Below, piece after piece: positions 25,052-36,628 of a stretch of 64,000 nt of DNA; position 1 is the first letter of the stretch; the number at the start of each line of letters is the position of its first letter. The position numbers and the translations under genes were made by a program. Source of the stretch: Eremomyces bilateralis CBS 781.70 (taxonomy: Eukaryota; Ascomycota; Dothideomycetes; Eremomycetales; Eremomycetaceae); contig NW_022985072.1 of assembly GCF_010015585.1 (NCBI RefSeq), positions 956,988-1,020,987 of the forward strand, written 5' to 3'. The notes under the pieces were generated by a model. It saw nothing but the letters and a program-made list of their open reading frames with translations, made no database searches and was not told where the DNA came from.

Positions 25052-28000
25052 GTCAGCGTCCCATTCCCATAAAGCTCTCTCTCGGAGCAGGGTTTGTGGG
25101 CAGCTGTGTTTTCGGCCAGTCATGGGGATAGCAATCGCATTATGTGGGAAACGATAGAGATGATACATGTCCTCCCGTAGAGCAATACAGTCATGTTGCA
25201 TGCCACACAGCCAGCGTAAATGAAGTCTCACCGTGTGTCATGCTGCCCAACAATTGCCTCTGTCACTAGATTCTCTTATCATCATTCCCATCCATGTTAG
25301 AGGAACTCATCGCAGTGTACGGTAGGCATAAGAACACAGCGCAAGCCTTATATGAGATACTAGAGGCGCATCATCAATCCTCGAGAGAAGCCAGTTGAAG
25401 GGATTGCTGATGGGTCGGCCCCTTGACTGAACTCACTGAGTACCCCAGGTGGATAGGGGTAGACATGAACTTTGCTCTCAAAGGGCCGCTGCCATCCACA
25501 GCAAGTGTCCTATAAATATACAATGGAGAGGACGGGTTTCGAACGTGGGTAGATGTGTGTTGTAGGCAGATGTGTGATGGGGTTGCAGGGCTCCATTACA
25601 TGCAGTTGAGTAGGCATGTGTTAGGAGGTGAATTACCCTCCCTAACCTGATGATTTAATTATGCAGTATATAATTCATTTAAGCAGAGGGGTTTCCAACG
25701 GGATGGTGGAGTGGTGCAAGTGAGAGCGAAATGCCTTCTTAATAGATTTCATAGAGCGTTAATAACACTACACGTGTCGTGTTGCGCTCGCCAGTATACT
25801 CAACGTATTCCCCAGTTCCAACAAACCTTGATGATATCTGCTGTCCAGTAGGTTTGGTAGTGTGTCACCCCTAGCAATGGCTAGCTGCTGCCCCTCGACT
25901 GGAATGTAGTGAAATGAGAGGTTTCCCAATGGCAGGCGGCGCCTTTGGATTTTGCCATTTATTAGTCCTGGGTTCAATCCTTGCTTCAGCCGTTCCTTTT
26001 CATTTCCTTTATCAATCGGTTAGACAAGTCTCATGATATAGAATAGCCTTTGAGTTAGAAAAGTTATAGCTATTATTGCTTTACCTACGAACTATGATGT
26101 AATTTCTCTAGATTATGGAAAGACTAGTTATAGTACTGGTTCAAGGGTTATCAGGGTAGATGAAATTGATGATATAATGCTCCTGATACTCCGTCAGCCT
26201 ACATAATGGTTGAGATACACCAATCTCGTACACTAAGACGAATGCAATGTACATCATATCTTGATCGCTCTATAGAGGCGAATAAAGAATGAAACAGGTA
26301 ACAGGAGATTTTGAAGCACTGGGGGAATGCTTCAGGGTCGTTTAGGGAAGATGAGTTTGACAGCACGGAACCGACAAAGTCCTCCTCAATCATAAGTGTG
26401 TAGACGGAGACTCAGATCAATTGCCTAATTAAAAGGAGCATAAAACCGATTTCAAATCCCGGGGTATGCTTCGATGCTAAAATTTCATCGGTGGCCAATG
26501 CCCAATATATCTTCACGGCCGGGGGAGCACTGCAACAGTCACAAGGAAAAGGAAGGCTACCTTCGTTTGTAGAACAAATTTGTTCTGGAACAAGATCAAT
26601 GACGAGCGCAGCGTTTGAAAGGTGAATGGAATAAATCCAGAGGTGTGCGCTTAAGACCCGAAGTCGGTTCGACCTGCCACCACCCGCCTTTCTTGTACAC
26701 ACACATAGCAGGAAACCAACACACAGAGAGCGAGAAACCAACCGCTCGTCTTGTACACACAGATAGCAAGAACCCAACCATTCTTCTTGTACACATAGAT
26801 AACAAGCAACCAGCGAGCCGCCGATTCTACGGTAAAATGATAGATAAGATGCCAGGACAATGTTTCAAGCTGGCGGATCGCGCCGACTGGGGAGGGATCG
26901 TAGCATATTTGGCGGCCAACGACCTGACCTACGAGCATTTTCATGCGTCTTTTATCAATCACTGCATGAGAACCGCCATGGCAGAGAACCAGAACCAGTC
27001 CCTATCAAAGATGCCATCAAGGGGAGGATAGTACATGCGTGCTCTGAGAGAAAAACTTCCTCTCCCGAGACTGAAGTAAATCGACGTGTTGGAGATATTT
27101 CGCACGACACGAGAGTAGTTTCCAAGACCAAGAAGGACCACAACACGTTGAAATCGATCCAGGAAGGAAACATTGTGAAAGGGCAGATCAAAGTCTCAGA
27201 TGCTTGGTATGCAATATTGCCTTACTTGTTGCGCCTCCACTGACATAGCTGGCTGACCAGGCTCATAAGGATGCCCAGAAGCGGGTCTATGCCCGGCTCT
27301 ATAGGAGCACGCCCATCCGTTCGAAAGCGAACGCCAACAATGCCGAGAACGAGAAAAAGAAGGAGACGGACGAATCGGGCGGCGTCTCGCTGCCAATCCG
27401 AGAGAAGCATTGAACAGAGAAGTGGGGGGACGGAGGGAATAGCGGGCGGGGTGACCCGGAAAATTCTACAGAACGCAATAGATCATGAAGAGGCTGGAAC
27501 AAGACCTACTTGAATGCTCTGTGATGAAGCCTAGCTATCACTCGTGCTTATGAATACTTGGGATGTTGGATCCCTCTGACACCGACCAAACAATCTTGAG
27601 TGCGTGGCCAGTTCTTATGGGATCCTATGAACTTCTTCTACGCGTCGCTGAATCACAAAACAGCAATGAAATGCCAAATACAAGCCAGCAAAATGCTGGA
27701 TGTACGGCTGCTGAAAAGTACTGTCTAAAATGGACGCGGTTGTTATCGAAAGAAAGTTGAAGTCAAGCGGAAAGAAAAAATGCTTTATGGACGAGAGGGT
27801 TCATGTTGTTCGTACATCCCGACTAGCGGAAATGTGGAACTCATTTGGGCAATGTACAAATAGCAACATGCCACTGTCACAGCCACTGTCATCGCCCAGG
27901 AAGTCATGAGTGAGAGATGGAACCTTGAATTCTAGACTTTACTGTTGGACGACCTCCGTGCGCCCATTTCCCTGAGTAATTGTTTGAAGTTGATATCGGC

Positions 28001-28114
28001 AGGCCATAATATCTCTCCAAGAGCCAACCCCGCCCTGATCTCCCGACATGCTCAGTTAACAAACTCCACACGACCCAATTGCTGCAACTGTTCATCGATT
28101 GCACGCATACAACA
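25052..28114. other. 3-kb spacer with no firm gene
   Basis: Before about 26600 nothing coding is supported; 25960-26200 is AT-rich. A minisatellite lies at 26691-26813. Just downstream, 26838-27412 has coding-like stretches on the + strand. An ATG near 26838 opens a frame reading DKMPGQCFKLADRADWGGIV. A second frame reads KTKKDHNTLKSIQEGNIVK before a GTATGC...ATAG intron-like gap. A third frame after it reads LADQAHKDAQKRVYARLY and ends at a TGA near 27412. No single splice choice keeps all pieces in frame, so no gene is called. From 27420 to 28114 nothing is seen except the probable AP-1 mu promoter. Confidence 0.45.
26691..26813. repeat. Minisatellite, about 30-36-nt unit
   Basis: Four imperfect tandem units built on TCTTGTACACACAGATAGCA followed by AGAACCCAACC-like sequence; the second unit is truncated at its left end. 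The repeat is open on both strands, with a CVYKK-like peptide on the minus strand and VHTDSKNP-like peptides on the plus strand. Confidence 0.75.
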
Positions 28115-29991
28115 ATGGCTTCTGCGCTATTCTTCCTCGACCTGAAGGGCAAGGTAAGCTCGCCGTATTCGAGGCGATTGCGCGCGAAGGCTGACAAGGT
28201 GGTAGACCCTTTTGGCGAGGAACTACAGAGGCGACATTCCAATGTCTGCCGTCGAGAAGTTCCCCATTCTCCTTTCAGAGGCCGAAGAAGAGAGCTCCGC
28301 AGTGCCTCCATGTTTTTCGGATGATGGGATCAATGTATGTGCTTCTGTGACCAGTTCACATGCTTAACATACGTTGGCTTGAGCTTACCATCCATGGGTT
28401 CTAGTACCTATACATCCGCCACAACAACCTTTACCTCCTCGCTCTCACAAAACGCAACAGCAATGCCGCCGAGCTCCTTCTCTTCCTTCATAAAGTTGTT
28501 GAGGTATTCACGGAGTACTTCAAGGAGCTGGAGGAGGAGAGTATACGGGACAACTTTGTCATTATCTACGAACTGCTGGACGAGATGATGGACTTCGGCC
28601 ATCCGCAGATCACGGAGACGAAGATATTACAAGAGTAAGGACTGGCACAGATACTGGCTAAAAATGCTGCCACGAATAACATCCTAACTTGCTATTCTAG
28701 GTACATCACACAAGAATCACATAAGCTTGAGATCCAGGCTAGGCCTCCAATCGCAGTCACAAATGCCGTCAGTTGGCGAAGCGAGGGTATTCGATACCGA
28801 AAGAACGAAGTTTTCCTCGACGTCATCGAGTCACTCAACCTTCTCGTGTCGTCAAACGGCAATGTCCTGCGCTCGGAAATCCTTGGCGCCGTCAAGATGA
28901 AGTGCTACCTGTCGGGAATGCCGGAGCTACGGCTCGGATTGAACGACAAGGTCATGTTCGAAACAACAGGAAGAGCAACAAGAGGGAAAGCTGTTGAAAT
29001 GGAGGACGTCAAGTTCCACCAATGCGTACGGTTGAGTAGATTCGAAAACGATCGAACAATCAGCTTTATCCCGCCCGATGGCGAATTCGAGCTGATGAGC
29101 TACCGGCTTAACACCCAAGTCAAACCCCTCATTTGGGTGGAATGCGTGGTCGAGAGCCACTCTGGAAGTCGCATAGAATACATGTTGAAGGTTTGATGGC
29201 ATCGAGTCCAATATTTCAAAGGTCGAGACGCTAACTGAACTCTCTACTTGCAGGCGAAAGCCCAATTCAAGCGACGAAGCACCGCCAACAACGTCAGCAT
29301 TTCAATACCTGTTCCCGATGACGCCGATACGCCGCGCTTCCGCACCAACATCGGCACCGTCCACTACGCGCCCGAGACCTCGTCAATAGTCTGGAAAATT
29401 AAGCAATTTGGCGGTGGCAAGGAGTTCCTCATGCGAGCCGAGCTCGGTCTCCCATCCGTACGGGGCGACGACGAAAAAGGCGGGGGCATGATGGGTGGCT
29501 TCGGTGGAAGCATGGGTGGGGTCTCTGGCGGCAAAGGGAAGCGACCCATTTCCGTCAAGTTTGAGATCCCATACTTTACGACTAGCGGAATTCAGGTGCG
29601 GTACCTGAAGATTAATGAGCCCAAGGTATGTTGCGCTGTTCGCTGTTGGCGTTGTGGTGGAATTGTGGGTTTGATTGGTGCGACGATGTTGCCTTGCTGC
29701 ATTGTGTGCGGCCTCACGCCGGGACCGGGCCGATGACCAGGGCGACAGTTCCAGGGCGTTCGTCACGATGCACTGGAACTACTAAGCGTCCCATCTTGCC
29801 CGGGACATGAGCGCTAAGGTCGCCTGCGACACCTATACCCACCCATCCAACTCTAAATTGACCTCAAATCCGCCTACGAAAAGTCCTTTTACTGACCTTG
29901 GTACTATCAGTTACAATACCCCTCGTTGCCTTGGGTCCGATACATCACCCAGTCTGGCGATATCGCGGTGCGACTACCAGATGTACAGTAG
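28115..29991 (+). CDS. apm1: AP-1 clathrin adaptor complex mu subunit
   Basis: Six exons (28115-28153, 28206-28334, 28405-28634, 28701-29190, 29254-29625, 29911-29991) give 446 residues, the usual length. The N-terminal longin-like part reads MASALFFLDLKGKTLLARNY; the mu homology domain starts near NAVSWRSEGIRYRKNEVFLD and ends YITQSGDIAVRLPDVQ. AP-1 mu binds YxxPhi sorting signals and links clathrin to cargo on trans-Golgi and endosome membranes. A Gly/Met-rich loop (GGGMMGGFGGSMGGVSGG) lies inside the C-terminal domain, as in other filamentous fungi. All phases agree. The last intron, 29626-29910, is 285 nt, far longer than the others (52-70 nt), and the final exon encodes 26 residues needed to finish the fold. 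Very confident. Confidence 0.96.
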
Positions 29992-30255
29992 ACGGGGTTT
30001 TCTGATTGGTTTGGCCGATGCGGGCATCTATCTAAGGGCGATCGAGCCTACAAATCCCTGGGGCACTCAAACAACTTAATTTGGCATTTGCATCATGGAA
30101 TGAGGCTATAGAGCGACTTTCTTAGCATATATGAGCCATGCCAATAATGAGATGCTACAATGTCGGTAAAGCAATGCATTCAAGGATATCTGTGTAGGAG
30201 CCATGATCATTCCAGGTGTTTCGATCCCCCTGTGTTCCTCATAGCCGCGCCAAAG

Positions 30256-31214
30256 TTAGCTGGTCTGCTCAGCACGTATTGTGGGCAATGAATAACGTAA
30301 AGAACGTAGTATGGTAGGGCACAAGTCAATGGAAAATTTTCCCTTCTGCGACGGTTCCATCCTCGAAAAGTCGGAGCGGAGTCGTGTCCTCCGAAAGAGT
30401 GAATACTTTGACGAGAATGCCGCGGCGCGATGTCCCTGCACAGCATTAGAAGGACTTTGATTCAAGCTCACTTTGGGCGGTTGCTTACACCCTTCATCTC
30501 TTGGAAGCCCATGGCTCGTCCAGGTCAGACCTCTCATGCAATTAAATAATGCAAGATGAATATTCCCGTTTGGGACGGACAAGGCAATCAGTGCAATGAG
30601 TATGGCCACTTCCCCCTTCAGACCGCCAAGGCCAGAATTCTGAGGGCTATCATCATGGACATGGTGGGGGCGGTAAATGCAAGGGAGAAGCTCCTTTGCC
30701 CATACCTGACTTGGTCGAAGGAGCGTCAACCTCGGGACACCTCCTTCATGGAAGACGGCGCGTGACACGTATGATTGATCATTCTCGTGCACAAATGCCA
30801 GGCACTTCCAACCAATATCCATCACTTCCAACGGGGGTTCATGAGGCTCTGGGGTGGGCGGTTCAGTAACGTCCTCGCCGCATCCATATATCTGCCCCTC
30901 GTTATGGTAGACGGATACCTCACCAGCGTTGTGAATCGCATCCATAGGGAAGGAGCCGGGTGGATACAAATGAACTGTGCTGCCATCAAAATAGAAAAAC
31001 GAATGTTCGTCGAATATCAGTTCCCAGTCATTATCACGAAATGTTTGAGGAGGAATCCAGGCTCCCGTTCCGTAGCGTGTATGCTGGTATTGTGGATCTC
31101 GCACGTCATTAAGCTCATATATCTGGAACGCAAACGGAGGCTACAACTAGGTCAGCATCGATAAAGTACCGTTGCAGACGATCTTACTCCAGGTGCTCCA
31201 TTGCCTGTAGCCAT
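30256..31214 (-). CDS. Hypothetical protein
   Basis: A first exon 31214-31188 (nine codons, MATGNGAPG) spliced through a 47-nt GTAAGA...GTAG intron joins an open frame 31140-30256 of nearly 300 codons. The protein has a coding look: TRYGTGAWIPPQTFRDNDWE, FYFDGSTVHLYPPGSF, DIGWKCLAFVHENDQSYVS. Two internal segments start with GTGAGG and GTATGG and end in CAG without breaking the frame, so further introns are possible. No family is recognised and no signal peptide is seen. It stands in a gene-poor stretch and could be a decaying or lineage-specific gene. Structure and existence are uncertain. Confidence 0.35.
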
Positions 31215-34200
31215 AATGCGCCGAGAACTTGGATTGCGACTCTGAAAGGTAAAACGGGGGGCAAGTTGCCAAAGGGCGACGCAGTAGCTTCAATCGCCCT
31301 TGGCCGTCATCTCATAGTATGAGACGATTCAAAGGGCAGAACACTGATAAAGGAATATTGCTAAGAAAGTCCTTCTCGATTGCGCAGAGGAGCAGCCGAA
31401 GTTATTTGAGATCGAGGAAAGGAGCTGTGAAGGCAAAGTGTGACGGCGGCACAGCAGTGATAAGGAAACGAATCGCTCTTGCCGAGCACGAAACAAGGCT
31501 ATACGTAAATATCTACCTGCGGCTATTCGTCTTCCCATCAGAACCTCAGGGTCTGGGGCAACCATGTCGTATTCGTGGGTGGGTCGCGGATTGTGGTCCT
31601 GTTCTTGCCGGAATTCCGCAAGTTGCTGTTCCGATGCGAAAAAGGGAGCCGTTAGATCCAATGGAACCCTCCAAACCATCGCGAGGTTTATTTGGAAACC
31701 CCGCATCCAGTTTAGCGCTTGATTGCAGCATATGTCTGCACGCCGAGATTGATGCTATGACCAGCATCGGGAGGTCATACGGGCAAACTCACTCGCAGTA
31801 GCTCCGTCATCTCATCCAGTCTTGCGTCGCCAACGAAGCGGACAGGCATTCCAAGAGCTGTCATAGATGACTCCGCACCAGCGCATCGGACGAAATGCTC
31901 CTCGGATGCCGACCATAAACTGGTCAAAGACGTGGCATCCTGAACGACCACGAGGCTCTTCGGTGGTTCTTGATTCCGTGTAAAGGAAGTTGAACAATCG
32001 TACTATGTCCATGGGACAGCTCATGGGTAATGGAGGTTCCCTAGCGCCTTTGTCCAGGACAGGAGCCGCAGAGTTGACACCGAAGTGGAAGTCCAGTCAC
32101 GTGACGGGCCATTTCCTGAGCCGTTAGATTTTGGAGAGATGCGGCTCAAAATCCAGCGTGGGTGGCCAGCCAAGTATATAGGTGGGGCGTTCTCATGGTG
32201 TCGGCCGCGGAGGTGAGCAAGGCAACGGGTGATTTCGAGTTCGGCTTGCCCGTTCGCCCGCCGGTGCGCTGCACGTGTCTTGGGCAAGGTACTTTCACTG
32301 AAGTACCCCTCGTTCATGTCGTTCCGCGCCTTCGATTCCAGATGCGGAAGTCGACCATTCTACCGGGTCGTACGGACAGCTAAGCGATTGCACATCGCAA
32401 AGCACATAAATTGCAGTGATATAAGTTTTTCGGCCCTTTGGAAGAAAAAATGAGCATGGATCTGGCTACGGAGGAGGAGGGCATACCTGAGGGCTAGCAT
32501 GGTGCGTAAAAAAGCGGCCTCCAAACCCCTCGCCACGGGCCCAGCTGACCGGACATCTAGCGCCTTTTGTACTTCGATTCTCCTTAACAAACAAGGCAAC
32601 GACTTGACACGCTGGATTGCATGTTGCCAACAGTTTGTTATCGCCTCAAAAGCCAATCGTTGGCTCATGTCCCCCTTTTGAACGGATCAAGGCAGTGCAA
32701 CCCCTGCGGTTGATCTGACCTCCACTAGGGTGGACGCCTCGTCCAAGAATCGAGCTAGCATGGCCATTTCGGTTGCTTGACTGTTGACGGCGTATGGTGT
32801 AATCAACTCCCGAGTATAACCCGAATGAGGAGTAATAACTAGGGTGGGCACGTGGAAGTACACATGACTAATTTGCCACGAAGTCATGATAAGAGCTGGA
32901 CGACTGGTTTGTCGGATCTGGGGCAAAACATCATTGCTGACAGACACTAAAAAGCACTGGAATCAACGGACACGGAGGCCGCTGCATGCTGACATGCCGC
33001 ACTATTGAAGGAATTCGATCAAACAACAAAGCGTGGCAGATGGGCACCTTATATACTTCGCCGAAAGATATATCACATGGAGGCACCCCCCCGGCACGAG
33101 CCGTCACTTGACCGGAACAACGAAATCCTGTCAGGTAACCGGCGAAATTATCCCTGAATACAATGTCAACGGCAGCATCTTATTGATCTGGACCAAACAT
33201 GTACGAGAAACTGGTGCCATTTCGGTACCATCGCTTCACCGGGTCGCTCTGGGTCAAGAAATGGACAGAAGACCCACAGTGGTTGTACACGCCACGGCCC
33301 ACGGTGAGACTCCCAATATGGTCACTGACCAATATGCGGAAATATTGCATCAGAAGCAACCACCTAGCTGCTCATTCCGCCTCTCGACCAGGTTATATGC
33401 TCACTTCAATATAGATTAGCGACTTGATGCGAGGACGGCAGAAGACGTACCTGACGACCAATGTACGCGATAGTGACCTTATCCAAAACGCAGGCAATGT
33501 GAGAAACTGAGAGAGACTCGACTGGAATGCGCGATGTAAAGACGGACGAGGATAACAGAGAAAAGACTTCGAGTGCGCTATGTGCTCTGCAACAATGCCC
33601 CTGAGGCACGTAACCAGGGCAAAATCCAGGTGTCATTGTTGCTGCAGACGCTGGAATTCAACCACTTGCTCTGGCAAGCTCCATTCGATGGCCGAGATCT
33701 GGTACCAGGTTATATCCACCAGGTATGCTTTCATATTGTCCCCAGCAAACCACGCAATGTTGTTCAGGTGTGGCATTCTTTTAAGGGGTACCTTCCAAGT
33801 CAGAATCATTCTGCTTCAATGGTTTCATCAAGGCATCAGCTGTTTGCCTCAGCTGGTCGACTGGGGAAAGTCTCAAATTTGCACGCCATAATTCCCAAGA
33901 ACTCCCAGATGCTTGCCGTTGGTATGAACGAGGGATGAGGGTGCCATGAGACCTTCAAATGAGTCCTGGTCATCGACTAACCCGCAAAAGCAGGCCCGAC
34001 CTGGGTTTCCCCCTTGAATTCTCTGGTCTAGTATGCATCGAGTTTAACGGTTCGGTTGCATGCGTCTGCGATATGAGTTATGCTAGGAACGGAGGCTTGG
34101 TAGCTTTGAATTGATCCATGGCTTTTCCGGACCTGTGTGCATCAGCATCGCTTCCGAATTCCTGGGACGATTGCATGAAGCTACCTATACTTACAGACAG

Positions 34201-35015
34201 CAAACCAGCTCAGATGAATCTGCCACAAGGGAAGACGACCTTCACCGGCGATCTTCGAACCGCAGCGGTAAGACTCTTGTAAGATTCAGCACGGATGCTC
34301 GAAGAGTGCCAAGCTGGTGTCATTAGGTGGTACGGGAAATGGGATCAAGAAGGGCGTCTGGGGCGCCCTTTCAGGTTGTTCATGTCATTCCAAGGACGAG
34401 GATGCTCCGCAAGCCCTTCAGGTTACGAAATAGAGGTGACTAATAGGCTAATTCGCATTTAAATGGACAACAATCGGCGTGCCTGCGACAATGAGGCTAT
34501 GACGGTTCGAATACCATAAGGGTGAACTGGGAGAGGCAAGCAGACCCGTATGCACGTGTTTTCTCCTGAAATGTGCAATCACGTTACCTGTGCTTCGTAA
34601 AATAATTCCGCAGATCGCAGGGCATCCTCGTGCTATTCAATCCCCTTTGTGTATTGCAATCTGTAGGAGTTGGAGTTACCTTAATACATCCAATATTCCG
34701 GTTTTGAATCTTCAATCCAACTTTGAATGGAGAGATTGACAAGTTCCAAAGTAACAAGCGAAAGAACGGTGTCACGTGATAATATTTACACTAAACCCAA
34801 TTTATTCGAAAATTACATAGCCTGGTCAATTTCAGTCGAAATTCGGAGACAAAATTTCCACGATTCGCCCAAGACCAGGACTTATCCACATCGTCGCAGT
34901 TACTCACGGAACAAATTTAAAGTTCCAGATTGTTGTGTCTAATTATATTGAATTGCAAATTGGGAGCTTTTCAAGGCGCTTAATAAGAGCTTGGTTGGAT
35001 CCCACAGACAACAGA
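31215..35015. other. Gene-poor stretch with scattered coding-like patches
   Basis: No complete gene could be built. Minus-strand patches look coding by codon pattern and splice signals: about 31980-31800 (reading PPKSLVVVQDATSL and MPVRFVGDARLDEM, then a GTGAGT donor), about 31700-31510 (VPLDLTAPFFASEQQLAEF, GRRIAA, then GTAGAT), 32946-32687 (after TTTTTAG, reading LIMTSWQISHVYFHVPTLV, ending in TGA), and about 33790-33630 (HLNNIAWFAGDNMKAYLVD). They may be exons of one or two unrecognised genes or remains of them. The stretch from 34000 to the NOB1 start shows nothing clear. Confidence 0.4.
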
Positions 35016-36395
35016 ATGGACCCGAGAAAAATAGCACACACTCTCATCCTTGACGCGGGCCCGATCATCAAGAATGAGCCGTCGGTGTCAAGCCTGCTCG
35101 CACAAGGGGAGAGTCTTGTGACAACACCTACCATCATTTCCGAACTTAGAGACGAAGCAACAAGGACCAGAGTCGAGACCACCTTACTTCCTTTCCTTAC
35201 CCTTCGCAGTCCTAAACCGTCCAGTATCAAATTTGTCACAGAATTTGCCCGCAAGACCGGAGATGCTGTGGTCCTCAGCAAGCCTGATATTGAGCTTATT
35301 GCTCTTGCGTACGATGTGGAGTGTGAGCGCAATGGAGGAGACTGGCGGTTAAGAAATGCGCCGGGCCAGAAAGGCTTGAACGGCTCTCCACCACAGGCTG
35401 ATACTTCCGCGGCACAGGATTCAGGAGATGGCAACGCATCCGAAGATGTCCAATCAAGCCAGCAGGATGCAGGAGATGGCAACGCGTCCGACAGTGTCCA
35501 AGCAAGCCAGCAGGATGCAGCAGGTGGACCGGATGTTCAGCCTGAAGAGCCCAGCGAGCCTACAACGCAGATCGAACCGGAAATTGAAGACAAGGACGCA
35601 CAGGAGCTTGAGGAGTCTGTTCAAGAGCAAACCCTTGACTCCTTAGCAAAACTTGAAATTGATGCAACGAATCCAGAGCAAGAATCCGTTGTTGGTGGAT
35701 CAGGAGATGCGGTGGCCAATCCTACGCCGGAGACTAAAGAGGAGGACGACGATTCTGATGGATGGATCACACCGGCGAATATCTCAAAACATCGAGCGAA
35801 AGACTTGCAAAGCTCTTCGAAAGAAGGCGCAAGTCGCAAGCCTGTTCAGGCTGCAATCATAACTTCGGATTTTGCAATGCAAAATGTAATCCTGTCCATG
35901 AACCTCAACCTCCTCTCCGCCTCCCTTCAACGAGTTCGACAGATTAAGACGTTTATTCTCCGGTGTCATGCATGCTTCCTCCAAACCAAGGACATGACGA
36001 AACAATTCTGCCCTCGGTGTGGAGGCCCTACATTGACGCGGGTGTCATGCTCGACAAATCAAAACGGAGAGTTCAAGATCTTCTTGAAGAAGAATATGCA
36101 ATGGAATACTCGAGGCGACCGGTACAGCATACCAAAGCCGGTGGCTGGCTCTTCCAAGGGGAAGATCGCACAGGGCTCGAAAGGTGGTGGGAAAGGTGGA
36201 TGGGGTCAGGGGTTGATTCTTGCTGAAGATCAGAAAGAGTATACCAGGGCAATGGAGCAGGAGAAACGGCGGCGGCAAAGGGATCTCATGGATGAAGACT
36301 ATCTTCCGAGTATCCTGAGCGGCGAGAGATCCAAATCAGGAGGGAAGCCGAGGATTGGAGCCGGGAAGAACGTGAATTCCAAGAAGCGAATATGA
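35016..36395 (+). CDS. nob1: NOB1, 20S pre-rRNA D-site endonuclease
   Basis: Single exon, 459 residues from the ATG at 35016. The PIN domain fills the first 100 residues: HTLILDAGPIIKN with the first catalytic Asp, TTPTIISELRDEATR with the conserved Glu, and KTGDAVVLSKPDIELIALAY with further acidic residues. After an acidic linker comes DDSDGWITPANISKH and a zinc ribbon, CHACFLQTKDMTKQFCPRCG, then a basic C-terminus. NOB1 makes the last cut of 18S rRNA (20S to 18S) in cytoplasmic pre-40S particles. The in-frame codons before 35016 lack an ATG. The linker contains a 16-residue tandem duplication. Converges on NOP10. Highly confident. Confidence 0.96.
   Translation: MDPRKIAHTLILDAGPIIKNEPSVSSLLAQGESLVTTPTIISELRDEATRTRVETTLLPFLTLRSPKPSSIKFVTEFARKTGDAVVLSKPDIELIALAYDVECERNGGDWRLRNAPGQKGLNGSPPQADTSAAQDSGDGNASEDVQSSQQDAGDGNASDSVQASQQDAAGGPDVQPEEPSEPTTQIEPEIEDKDAQELEESVQEQTLDSLAKLEIDATNPEQESVVGGSGDAVANPTPETKEEDDDSDGWITPANISKHRAKDLQSSSKEGASRKPVQAAIITSDFAMQNVILSMNLNLLSASLQRVRQIKTFILRCHACFLQTKDMTKQFCPRCGGPTLTRVSCSTNQNGEFKIFLKKNMQWNTRGDRYSIPKPVAGSSKGKIAQGSKGGGKGGWGQGLILAEDQKEYTRAMEQEKRRRQRDLMDEDYLPSILSGERSKSGGKPRIGAGKNVNSKKRI
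35418..35513 (+). repeat. 48-nt coding duplication in the NOB1 linker
   Basis: Two tandem 48-nt units, each encoding a D(S/A)GDGNASxxVQxSQQ peptide of 16 residues, in the acidic linker between PIN and zinc-ribbon domains. Few base differences separate the copies, so the duplication looks recent. Confidence 0.85.
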
Positions 36396-36628
36396 CGATC
36401 CGATGGAACGTGGGAGGGTATATCATCACTCAAGAGACATGTTACTGAGTGATCAAGGGACTCTCAATTCATAGCTGCACTCCAATGGAGACCCTATTTG
36501 AAGCCATAACTATCCTTGATCTTGTTCCGCAAGTGCCCTATGAAAACGCCGGACACCATGCTAAGATTGCCACAACTGCCTGGAGAGGCTTTTCCGCTCT
36601 CTCCCTATCTCTCATTTCTTCAGTTGTC

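Noticed and set aside
25960-25995. GGTTCAATCC resembling a tRNA B box
   Set aside because: The flanking bases do not pair as a T stem or acceptor stem, and no A box is placed correctly upstream on either strand.
26412-26777. Minus-strand frame considered as a retroelement remnant
   Set aside because: The peptide has no reverse transcriptase, integrase or protease motif, no terminal repeats flank it, and half of it is the minisatellite.
34500-34520. GGTTCGAATACC resembling a tRNA B box
   Set aside because: No T-stem pairing, no acceptor stem and no A box at the right distance.
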